From contig VBBG01000201.1 in the NCBI GenBank assembly GCA_005882905.1, positions 5,929 to 12,763 of the forward strand: a stretch of 6,835 nt of DNA, written 5' to 3'. Below the pieces are notes generated by a model. The model was not told the DNA's origin. It did no database searches and was given only the letters and a program-made list of their open reading frames with translations. Below are positions 1 to 5,391 of the stretch, piece after piece (the first letter of the stretch is position 1; the number at the start of each line of letters is the position of its first letter). The position numbers and the translations under genes were made by a program. Source of the stretch: Candidatus Bathyarchaeota archaeon (GTDB lineage Archaea; Thermoproteota; Bathyarchaeia; 40CM-2-53-6).

Positions 1-582
1 GCCGTTAGGCTCCTGTTCGGCAAACACTTGGCCTTGGAAACGTGAAACCCGTAGGCTCCCCGTAAGCCACGCATCAGGGGGCAGATCGGCTTTAAGGCAG
101 CAATGGGAGAGAAAATCCTCGCTGTCGAATCCCTCGTCGACCGCTACCTGGGGCAGCAGCAACCCATGACCACCCATCCCCTCGACCATCAGTCCGTCCC
201 GACCGACTGTTATGTTCTCTCTCAGATCGAGAGGATTCTTAACCCAGAGGGGTTCAAGCGTCGAGAGCACAGTGGCTTCGATTATAATCCTGTCCCTCAA
301 TTCGTCTAGGGTTAGCGGCCTAAAACGAAAATCTGTGGTCGCGGCTTCCACCCCAGCGACCCTTACCTGTTCTAGCAGGGGACGCGTTGGAAGAGGAATC
401 CCGATGCAACCTCTCAGACCATTGCCCCTCGAATGATCGAGGAGGCTCACGAAGACCCCTCTCTCCTCATTGAGTCCGGGACCCACATTTGACGGGCTGG
501 GAGTCTCGACGCCGGACAGGTGCGATTCTATGGCTACGCGTCCGGCTTTGACCAGCACTTCGCCCTCTTCGAGGGTCAGCAT
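1..582 (-). CDS. AMMECR1-domain protein, 3' end cut by window edge
   Basis: Reading the minus strand from an ATG at 582-580 gives 194 codons open to base 1 with no stop. The gene therefore continues past the window, probably for only a few residues, since family members are about 200-220 aa. The product carries the AMMECR1 family hallmarks: LRGCIG at residues 56-61, a DFRFRPLTLDEL segment, an EATVLSTLEPLW strand, VGRDGLMVEG, GLLLPQVAVDEGFD and CLKADLPPDAW near the end. AMMECR1 proteins are conserved across archaea and eukaryotes. Their biochemical role is not established, although the invariant LRGCIG has been suggested to form a functional site. The ATG overlaps the stop of the upstream nuclease gene in ATGCTGA, so this is the last visible gene of the operon. 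A GGAG lies 11 nt before the start. No in-frame ATG, GTG or TTG was seen in the roughly 50 nt upstream that I read. Family assignment is firm; function is unknown. Confidence 0.93.
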   Translation of the reverse strand, partial: MLTLEEGEVLVKAGRVAIESHLSGVETPSPSNVGPGLNEERGVFVSLLDHSRGNGLRGCIGIPLPTRPLLEQVRVAGVEAATTDFRFRPLTLDELRDRIIIEATVLSTLEPLWVKNPLDLRENITVGRDGLMVEGMGGHGLLLPQVAVDEGFDSEDFLSHCCLKADLPPDAWLTGSLRVSRFQGQVFAEQEPNG

Positions 583-1073
583 CTGGTTGCTCGCTCCGGT
601 GATGCTATCTTTTGCGCTTCTTGCAGGCTGTGACGTATCTGTTTCCAGTGGCTTCCGACCCAATACGTTTTACCGCAGCCAGTATTTGTGCATCTCCAAA
701 ACTTGGAGTAGAGTTTGAGGCTTTTGGCTGGGACAGTGTTGAGGGCTGATTCCCTTGAAAGCTCCTGTAAATCAGAACCGCATTCTGGACATCTCGTCGT
801 GGCCATATTGATCTCCAAGGATATGCCTGGCGTTTTCACTAGCTGTCCCAGCCGGACTTCTTCCTTTTCTCCTGTTACTAGAACCGAGTTTATGTTCTTG
901 GCCCTCGCCCGGTTATAGAGTTCCTCGTCTCGAGTTAGGAGGATCGCCTCTTGCTTCTTGGATAGTTCGAGCAGAGTATTGTCGTCGGCTTTTGAGTCAT
1001 ATTCAGTCTCGTATCCTAGCATTCTGAGCCAGCGAGCTAGTCCACCTAACATTCCGTCGACTACAAATCTCAA
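576..1073 (-). CDS. Mut7-C (DUF82) RNase-domain protein with zinc ribbon
   Basis: A 165-aa protein matching the Mut7-C RNase family, a PIN-like fold. The N-terminus has the typical FVVDGMLGGLARWLRMLGY block (Asp6), followed by an acidic pair at Asp30-Asp31 and the TRDEEL motif (Asp49). These are the expected acidic residues of a PIN-type metal-dependent nuclease site. A four-cysteine zinc ribbon follows: CPEC at residues 95-98 and CxxxxC at 128-133, then a WVGSHW segment typical of the family C-terminus. Domain order and length match archaeal stand-alone members. The start is a TTG at 1073-1071 overlapping the dihydroorotase stop as TTGA. It is supported because the conserved block begins immediately after it; a GGAG lies about 12 nt upstream. 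RNase activity is inferred from the family and the substrate is unknown. The gene ends inside the start of the AMMECR1 gene, so the two are probably translationally coupled. Confidence 0.92.
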   Translation of the reverse strand: MRFVVDGMLGGLARWLRMLGYETEYDSKADDNTLLELSKKQEAILLTRDEELYNRARAKNINSVLVTGEKEEVRLGQLVKTPGISLEINMATTRCPECGSDLQELSRESALNTVPAKSLKLYSKFWRCTNTGCGKTYWVGSHWKQIRHSLQEAQKIASPERATRC

Positions 1074-2428
1074 CTGGAGAAGCTGCTCCGCAAGACTGGG
1101 CCACAGCCCTCTTTCCCGAGCATCTCTCCGTCGTGATATACGAGTCTGCCACTGACTATTGTAGAGACTAATGCGCCCTTCGTAGTCATCCCATCAAATG
1201 GGGAAAATTTGGCTTTCGAGAAAAACTTGCTTGAATCGATCCGGGATCTTTTCTTCAGATCGACCAGAATCACGTCGCCATCGTACCCGGGGCGGAGCTT
1301 TGCTTTTGACCGAAGCCCGAATATTCTGGCCGGATTATCGGCCAAGAGTTTGACGAGGAGTGAGAGGTTCAGTGTTCCTTTGCTGACCAGCGTCAGCATT
1401 AATGGCAACTCTGTCTCCAGTCCCGGAACCCCTGGCAGGCTGCTGCCTGGTTGTCGTTCCTTCTCTCCAACAGTGTGGGGGGCGTGATCGCTGGCGACTA
1501 CATCCGAGGCACCGGAGCACGTGGCCGATAGAAGGCGCCGCCTTTCGGCCTCCGACCTCAAGGGGGGCACCATCCATGCTTTCCAGCCGACCTTCTCTAA
1601 GACTCTCTGTGATAGCCACAAGTGATGAGGGGTGACCTCGCTCGTGACGCTGGAAGATTCTGCGGCGATCTTGTCCAGGCTCGATTTGAGAGTAAGGTGA
1701 CAGAAGTGGACCTTGCACCCAGTCTGTCTCTGGATCCTAACGATCCTTTCTACGGCCCTTGTTTCGAAGATCGGCGGGCGACCATCGGCTAGCTGTCGGA
1801 AACTGTCTGTCGCGGGTGTCTCCTTGCGAGACACAATGTCTTCAGCGTGAACCGTTACGGGGATTCTTGCTTCCCTTGCATTATTCATCAGCTGGCGTAT
1901 CTGAGCATCATCTTCCACGTTGAAGGGTGCGATGGGTTTTGGCATGTACAATTTGAGTGAGAAGGCCCCCGCTCGGGCTAGCGCTTGTGTCGTCTTGGCC
2001 TCAGGCACGGCCGCAGCATGAAAGCCGATGTTGACGCGGGCTTTCTTGGAGGCTTCTCTCTCTTTTTCGACTAGTCTTCGAGGTGTATCGGTGGGGGGTA
2101 GAGTGTTTGGCATATCTAGTACTGTAGTGAATCCTCCGGCCGCGGCGGCTGCAGTGCCGGTGGCAAAGTCCTCCTTGTACGCTAGCCCCATGTCCCGCAG
2201 GTGTACGTGGACGTCGATGAGACCAGGGAGAGCGCACAATCCGGACGCGTCGATTGCTTCATGGCGTCCGGCGTCTGTTCTGCGAGATGTCTTTCTGATC
2301 CTGCCTTCTTCTATGAGGATCGAGCCTCTCGTGAACCCGTGTCCAGTCCAGATGTTTGCATCCTTGACCAGAATATTCTGGTCTTCCAAGTCTGGGTTTG
2401 AGTCAGCTCTCTTCTTCTGCGGAGCCAA
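1070..2428 (-). CDS. pyrC: Dihydroorotase (class I type amidohydrolase)
   Basis: Amidohydrolase-superfamily enzyme, 452 aa from a TTG start, expected to cyclise carbamoyl-aspartate to dihydroorotate in de novo pyrimidine synthesis. The metal site looks complete: DVHVHLRD (His74, His76, with Arg78 for substrate), the probable carboxylated lysine in SLKLYMP (Lys159), VHAED (His194), FCHL (His244) and ASDHAPHT (Asp314). MPN at 106-108 supplies the usual substrate-binding Asn. The C-terminal KFSPFDG motif favours dihydroorotase over allantoinase or dihydropyrimidinase, which share the fold and are the main alternatives. The start is uncertain. TTG at 2428 overlaps the CBS gene by 26 nt and has AAGGA only 2 nt upstream. 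A second in-frame TTG at 2389 would begin just before the first conserved strand (NILVKDANIW) and remove the overlap. The 3' end overlaps the nuclease gene as TTGA. Confidence 0.93.
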   Translation of the reverse strand: MAPQKKRADSNPDLEDQNILVKDANIWTGHGFTRGSILIEEGRIRKTSRRTDAGRHEAIDASGLCALPGLIDVHVHLRDMGLAYKEDFATGTAAAAAGGFTTVLDMPNTLPPTDTPRRLVEKEREASKKARVNIGFHAAAVPEAKTTQALARAGAFSLKLYMPKPIAPFNVEDDAQIRQLMNNAREARIPVTVHAEDIVSRKETPATDSFRQLADGRPPIFETRAVERIVRIQRQTGCKVHFCHLTLKSSLDKIAAESSSVTSEVTPHHLWLSQRVLEKVGWKAWMVPPLRSEAERRRLLSATCSGASDVVASDHAPHTVGEKERQPGSSLPGVPGLETELPLMLTLVSKGTLNLSLLVKLLADNPARIFGLRSKAKLRPGYDGDVILVDLKKRSRIDSSKFFSKAKFSPFDGMTTKGALVSTIVSGRLVYHDGEMLGKEGCGPVLRSSFSS

Positions 2429-2981
2429 GTTCCTTCGCGCAGTCCTGGCAGAGGAAGATGCCGTCTTTCTGAACTAGGCTATCTGACCACATTTCACATT
2501 CGTCGCAGTAGCCAGATAGGTTCGACCGACTAGGGCGGCGTCTCGCCATGCCGACCCGGGTCTTCTCTGAGGCGAGATCGATTATTGCCGGCGTTACTTC
2601 CAGAATGTCCTTCATTGTCAAGACGCCGGAAAGTCTTCCGTCCTCGATGACCGCGAGTCTTCTGACTTTCTGATGGTTCATGAGTTTCGCAGCCTCTGTC
2701 ACAGTTGCCTTGGACTGGATTGTGATTACTGGTTTGGACATCGAATCGGCCACTGTCACTTTGGAGGGCAAGAGATTCTTGGCGGCGATCCTCTGAACGA
2801 TGTCTCGCTCCGTGACTATTCCGACTGTCTCTCCCTTCTTGCCGGAGACTAGGACGCAACCGATGTTGTGTTTGGCCATTAGCTTGGCCACATCTGCTGC
2901 CGTGTCCGACTCTTTCACCGTGATGACGGGCCGAGACATGATGTCTCTTACAACAACTTCCTCCGGCTCTGTCTCGTGCAC
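2403..2981 (-). CDS. CBS-pair protein with C-terminal zinc ribbon
   Basis: From the GTG at 2981 the product is 192 aa. It has two CBS domains, roughly residues 13-67 (beginning DIMSRPVITV) and 79-132 (beginning DSMSKPVITI). Both contain the usual GIVTERDI / GVLTMKDI strand-helix ends. A zinc ribbon follows, with CDEC at 159-162 and CQDC at 178-181, and an acidic tail. CBS pairs bind adenine nucleotides or S-adenosylmethionine and act as regulatory modules; the ligand here is unknown. The reading frame stays open to a GTG at 3083 (226 aa), but I prefer 2981. The extra N-terminal residues resemble no domain, and they lie over a TATA element (3014-3022) placed about 26 nt before the expected transcript start near 2991, which would leave a very short or absent leader. 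A TTG at 2987 is an equally possible start. It is first in the operon with pyrC, which suggests, without proving, a link to nucleotide status. Confidence 0.88.
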   Translation of the reverse strand: MHETEPEEVVVRDIMSRPVITVKESDTAADVAKLMAKHNIGCVLVSGKKGETVGIVTERDIVQRIAAKNLLPSKVTVADSMSKPVITIQSKATVTEAAKLMNHQKVRRLAVIEDGRLSGVLTMKDILEVTPAIIDLASEKTRVGMARRRPSRSNLSGYCDECEMWSDSLVQKDGIFLCQDCAKELGSAEEES

Positions 2982-3013
2982 CGACAAGGGCAGTAACCGC
3001 AGCGACCCGACTT

Positions 3014-3022
3014 GTATAAAAT
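3014..3022. promoter_or_regulatory. Shared TATA element of a divergent gene pair
   Basis: The sequence reads TATAAAAT on the plus strand (3015-3022) and TTTTATAC on the minus strand (3021-3014), so one AT-rich box can serve as an archaeal TATA element in either direction. On the minus strand it sits about 26 nt before a predicted transcript start near 2991, just ahead of the TTG/GTG starts at 2987/2981 of the CBS-protein gene. A purine-rich BRE-like CGAAGA precedes it in that direction. On the plus strand the predicted transcript start is near 3044, about 33 nt before the TTG at 3077. Use on the minus strand is the better supported. Confidence 0.5.
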
Positions 3023-3076
3023 CTTCGTGCGAGTCCGAGGCTGTTCTCCGGCAAAACGTTATCAGCACCCAGACTG

Positions 3077-3460
3077 TTGCCACTCTTCCGAGCCTTGTCT
3101 AGCGCGGGGTCCAACCTAGCGGTCCAGACTTCGAAGGAGGTCAGGCCGAGTCGTTTCGCTCTGCCTCCGACCTCGATTGTTTACTGGCTACGTCTAGGCT
3201 TCGGCGTCCTCGCGGGGGTTGTCTACAACATAGTCGGATTTGGACAAGGAGGGGTAATTCTCGGAACTCTTGCTCTGATCAGTGTTGGAATCGGCGTATA
3301 TGCTGTCTCGGTGATACTTGTCAAGAATATTCTAGGCTATGGAACCGACGATTTGAAGGGGCCGAACAAGCATGTCACTCTAGGAATGGGTTCCTATATC
3401 ATCTGGATGATTTTCACGACGATTCTGCTAAATACTGTGTTAAACCCTCGTCCTTCTTAG
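3077..3460 (+). CDS. Small three-helix membrane protein, EMC6-like
   Basis: 127 aa from the TTG at 3077. Three hydrophobic segments are visible at about residues 34-55, 59-83 and 102-121. A short polar loop (GYGTDDLKGPNKH) lies between helices 2 and 3, and a VTLGMGSYIIW turn leads into the last helix. The size, three-helix plan, Arg before helix 1 (WLRLGFGVLAG) and glycine-led entry into helix 3 resemble archaeal EMC6-like proteins, relatives of a subunit of the eukaryotic ER membrane-protein insertase. I judge this from pattern only. The start is uncertain: in-frame TTG codons at 3077 and 3095 are the only common starts upstream of helix 1, and neither has a good ribosome binding site. Residues 1-20 may not be translated. 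The 3' end overlaps the convergent gene by 47 nt. Membrane protein is firm; EMC6 kinship is moderate. Confidence 0.8.
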   Translation: MPLFRALSSAGSNLAVQTSKEVRPSRFALPPTSIVYWLRLGFGVLAGVVYNIVGFGQGGVILGTLALISVGIGVYAVSVILVKNILGYGTDDLKGPNKHVTLGMGSYIIWMIFTTILLNTVLNPRPS

Positions 3461-3872
3461 CCTCTTCCGTCTTTTCCCCTAGTTCTGGTGGAGTGGCTGG
3501 GCTGGGAGGTCCTCCTGTCTTTAGCGCAGACAGGACCGTGACATAGTCTTCTAGTGCTTTGAAGAATCCCCGATCATATTCTCCATGTATCTCGTTTGAA
3601 GCGAACTTTTCGAACTCTTCTCGGAGCTGCCTTATCGACTCTTCCGTCCGGTTGGCTAGAGCCCTTGGTAGATAGATGTACTTGTCATCGTTGCTCTTGT
3701 AGGTGATGAGTAGGCCTTCGAGGGCCTTGACGTATCCCTTGTACCATGCTGTGTTCTGTGCCTTCTGACGGATCGTGTCGAGCTCCTTCTCGGCGTCTGT
3801 CCACGCACGGGTCTCAACGTCTTGGAAGAACTGGTTGACCGTGTCTCGCGGTATAGGATTTTCCGGTTTCAC
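3414..3872 (-). CDS. Conserved-looking helical protein downstream of radA
   Basis: I do not recognise the family. The 152-aa product is soluble and mostly helical, with an N-terminal amphipathic region (residues 10-40), two related blocks and a disordered Pro/Glu/Lys tail from about residue 118. The blocks are W-Y-K-G-Y-V-K-A-L-E at 43-52 and Y-D-R-G-F-F-K-A-L-E at 99-108, both of the form [WY]-x-[KR]-G-[YF]-x-K-A-L-E. This indicates an internal duplication of a helix-turn unit. The GTG start at 3872 overlaps the radA stop as GTGA, so the gene is almost certainly co-transcribed and translationally coupled with radA, which is the only hint of function. The last 47 nt, encoding part of the disordered tail, overlap the end of the convergent membrane-protein gene. 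A role in recombination or repair is a guess from position only. Confidence 0.85.
   Translation of the reverse strand: MKPENPIPRDTVNQFFQDVETRAWTDAEKELDTIRQKAQNTAWYKGYVKALEGLLITYKSNDDKYIYLPRALANRTEESIRQLREEFEKFASNEIHGEYDRGFFKALEDYVTVLSALKTGGPPSPATPPELGEKTEEAKKDEGLTQYLAESS
3549..3746 (-). repeat. Two-copy internal protein repeat in the radA partner
   Basis: The segments at 3717-3746 (residues 43-52) and 3549-3578 (residues 99-108) of the gene downstream of radA encode the same pattern [WY]-x-[KR]-G-[YF]-x-K-A-L-E, each preceded by a charged helix. The DNA has diverged, so this is an old protein-level duplication, not a recent DNA repeat. Confidence 0.6.
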
Positions 3873-4858
3873 CGGCGCCGTTTGACCTCGTCCTCCTCCG
3901 ACACGTCAACAATGCCGGTCTCCGTGACCTTGAATATTCTCTCACCCTCGGGAAGATATGGGCTGGATACAAGGCGCGCGATCCTTATTGGACCGCTGGC
4001 TGCTCGTCTGAGGAAGACCCGCGTGTGGCTTGTGTGCGCTACGATGTGGCCCCCTACAGCGTCTACTTGGTTGGCGAAAAACTGGTCCGGCTTGGCCATG
4101 ACCTGGTTGGTTACTATGGCGACGGCGTTGAATCCCCTCGCAAGCCGGATGAGACGGTGCATGTGATTGTTCAGCCGTTGCTGCCGCTCGGCGAGCATCT
4201 CCCGCCCGAGATATTCGCTTCGGAAATGAGATGTCAGTGAATCGATTATTATTACTCGGATATTGTTGTCTTTGATTATCTGGTCGGCTTTCTCCAGTAG
4301 GAGCATCTGGTGGTCTGAATTGTATGCCTCGGAATAGATTATCCTTGACGCCGCATCGGTTGGCTCCAGCCCAGCGGACTTTGCCATTCGCACGATCCAT
4401 TCCGGACGAAAAGTCTGTTCCGTGTCCAGGTAGAGCGCGCCACCGTTCAAACCGCCTTTGTCCAATGGCAGTTGCACGTTGAGTGCGAGCTGATGGCAGA
4501 GGATGGATTTGCCTACGCCATACTCGCCGTAGACTTCTGTTATCGTCTGCGTCTCTAGACCACCGCCGACGAGCTCGTCGAAGGCCTTGCTGCCGGTCGT
4601 AAGCCGGAGGACGTTCGCTTTCATCTTCATCAGCTCGTCTGCTCTGATGAAAGAAAGCGAGATGCTGTCGCGGGCTAGGCCGATGATCTTGGCTGCCTGT
4701 TTCTCTCCGATCCCTGCTGGGACCAGTTCTCTCACTGTAGCGGCTGCGAGGCTTTCGATCGTGTGGAAGCCCAGCTCTTTCAGCTTGTCAGCGGTGGATG
4801 GACCTACGCCAGGGAGGTCTTCCACAACTTCGTATTTTCGGACGGCTTCCTGACTCAC
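3869..4858 (-). CDS. radA: DNA repair and recombination protein RadA
   Basis: Archaeal RadA recombinase, 329 aa, which forms filaments on single-stranded DNA and catalyses ATP-dependent strand exchange. Residues about 10-65 form the helix-hairpin-helix N-terminal domain (DLPGVGPSTADKL ... GIGEKQAAKI), which separates it from RadB. FIRA at 70-73 is the FxxA polymerisation motif. The core has Walker A GEYGVGKS (111-118), the catalytic glutamate in DTEQTFRPEW (Glu147), Walker B VIIIDS (202-207), FRSEYLGREMLAERQQRLN in the loop L1 region, NQVMAKPDQFFANQVDAVGG for loop L2, and YLPEGERIF near the C-terminus. Length is normal and no intein interrupts the ATP site. The start is GTG at 4858; upstream in frame there is only CTG before a stop. 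A TATA element at 4903-4910 suits a leader of about 22 nt. The downstream gene overlaps as GTGA. Walker A is followed by Ile rather than the common Gln, a mild variant. Confidence 0.97.
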   Translation of the reverse strand: MSQEAVRKYEVVEDLPGVGPSTADKLKELGFHTIESLAAATVRELVPAGIGEKQAAKIIGLARDSISLSFIRADELMKMKANVLRLTTGSKAFDELVGGGLETQTITEVYGEYGVGKSILCHQLALNVQLPLDKGGLNGGALYLDTEQTFRPEWIVRMAKSAGLEPTDAASRIIYSEAYNSDHQMLLLEKADQIIKDNNIRVIIIDSLTSHFRSEYLGREMLAERQQRLNNHMHRLIRLARGFNAVAIVTNQVMAKPDQFFANQVDAVGGHIVAHTSHTRVFLRRAASGPIRIARLVSSPYLPEGERIFKVTETGIVDVSEEDEVKRRR

Positions 4859-4902
4859 CAGGTTTCACTCGAGACTATGGATCGATCTCTACTCGGCGTC
4901 AC

Positions 4903-4910
4903 TATTTAAT
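4903..4910 (-). promoter_or_regulatory. Probable TATA element for radA
   Basis: The minus strand reads ATTAAATA, an AT island in otherwise GC-rich intergenic DNA. Its centre lies about 48 nt before the radA GTG. With the usual 25-27 nt from TATA to transcript start, the leader would be about 22 nt and would contain a weak GAGTGA Shine-Dalgarno-like stretch before the start. The assignment rests on position and composition only. Confidence 0.5.
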
Positions 4911-4928
4911 CTGCGGCCAGATACCGGC

Positions 4929-4955
4929 TCGGATTTAGCGGAGAGACGAATCCGA
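4929..4955. promoter_or_regulatory. 7-bp inverted repeat between divergent genes
   Basis: TCGGATT at 4929-4935 is an exact reverse complement of AATCCGA at 4949-4955, separated by 13 bases. It lies about 19 bp upstream of the radA TATA element and about 95 bp before the divergent membrane-protein gene, where a dimeric regulator could bind. The rest of the 191-bp intergenic stretch (4859-5049) shows no gene. Chance occurrence is quite possible for arms this short. Confidence 0.3.
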
Positions 4956-5049
4956 ACCTAATCGTGCGCCAATGTTCCGCGTTTGATGTTTCACCGGTTA
5001 CAGCACGCTTATGGTGATTGCAGAGATGGGGCTGTTGCGTTGAGGATCA

Positions 5050-5391
5050 TTGGGGGTTGAGGAGGCCCAACCCAAGAAGAGCGGTAGCAGGCGGTATATC
5101 GAAACTCTGTTGGGCTGGCCGAATGAAGAGTCTGCTGGAAGCACTCTATACGAGACGACTCTCTTCACCTCCATACTGGAATATGCGATAGTTCTCTTCT
5201 TTGGAGTCTGGCTAATCACAGAATACTTCTATAACGTCTATGAGCAGCAATACTTCGGATCCTTCGACCCAGTATTCCTCGTAATCGTCCTCATGATCGC
5301 CTCAGGCTACGGTTTCTCCAGGCTGATCTCGACGATCAAGTCGCAGATTAGGCCAGCTAAGAAGAAGAGCAAACCGGAGGATGATTACTAA
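5050..5391 (+). CDS. Two-helix membrane protein, first of a paralogous pair
   Basis: I do not recognise a named family. The 113-aa product has a charged N-terminus (residues 1-37, including KKSGSRR), a transmembrane helix at about 38-58, a short aromatic loop, a second helix at about 73-93 and a basic tail (PAKKKSKPE). Positive charge at both ends predicts both termini in the cytoplasm and the loop outside. The end of helix 1 and the loop carry W54-L-I-x-x-Y59-x4-Y64-x-Q66-x-Y68-x2-S71, a spacing repeated exactly in the next gene, so the two appear to be paralogs. The start is a TTG at 5050, since an in-frame TGA at 5041-5043 blocks extension; GAGG ends 4 nt before it. The stop overlaps the next start as TAATG, which indicates an operon with coupled translation. 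Function is unknown. Confidence 0.85.
   Translation: MGVEEAQPKKSGSRRYIETLLGWPNEESAGSTLYETTLFTSILEYAIVLFFGVWLITEYFYNVYEQQYFGSFDPVFLVIVLMIASGYGFSRLISTIKSQIRPAKKKSKPEDDY

Noticed and set aside
103..718. Three small plus-strand open frames (103-309, 212-436, 470-718)
   Set aside because: They lie antisense to the AMMECR1 and Mut7-C genes, whose protein motifs are clear; the plus-strand products resemble nothing.
2530..3114. 194-aa minus-strand open frame over the CBS gene
   Set aside because: It is a frame-shifted shadow of the CBS-pair gene with Arg/Ser/Gly-rich low-information sequence.
3134..3141. AAGGAGGT, a strong Shine-Dalgarno-like sequence
   Set aside because: No in-frame ATG, GTG or TTG follows at a workable distance; the nearest possible codon is a CTG 19 nt downstream. 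It encodes Lys-Glu-Val inside the EMC6-like frame, so I treat it as chance.
4880..4887. GATCGATC palindrome in the radA leader
   Set aside because: An 8-bp perfect palindrome of a common tetranucleotide repeat; expected by chance and not placed like an operator.
5007..5014. GCTTATGG as a TATA element for the membrane gene pair
   Set aside because: Spacing to the start would be acceptable but the match is poor; the promoter of this unit remains unidentified.
5011..5043. Ten-codon frame (ATG at 5011, TGA at 5041) ahead of the first membrane gene
   Set aside because: It is in frame with and just upstream of the TTG start and could be a leader peptide, but it has no ribosome binding site and is short enough to be chance.
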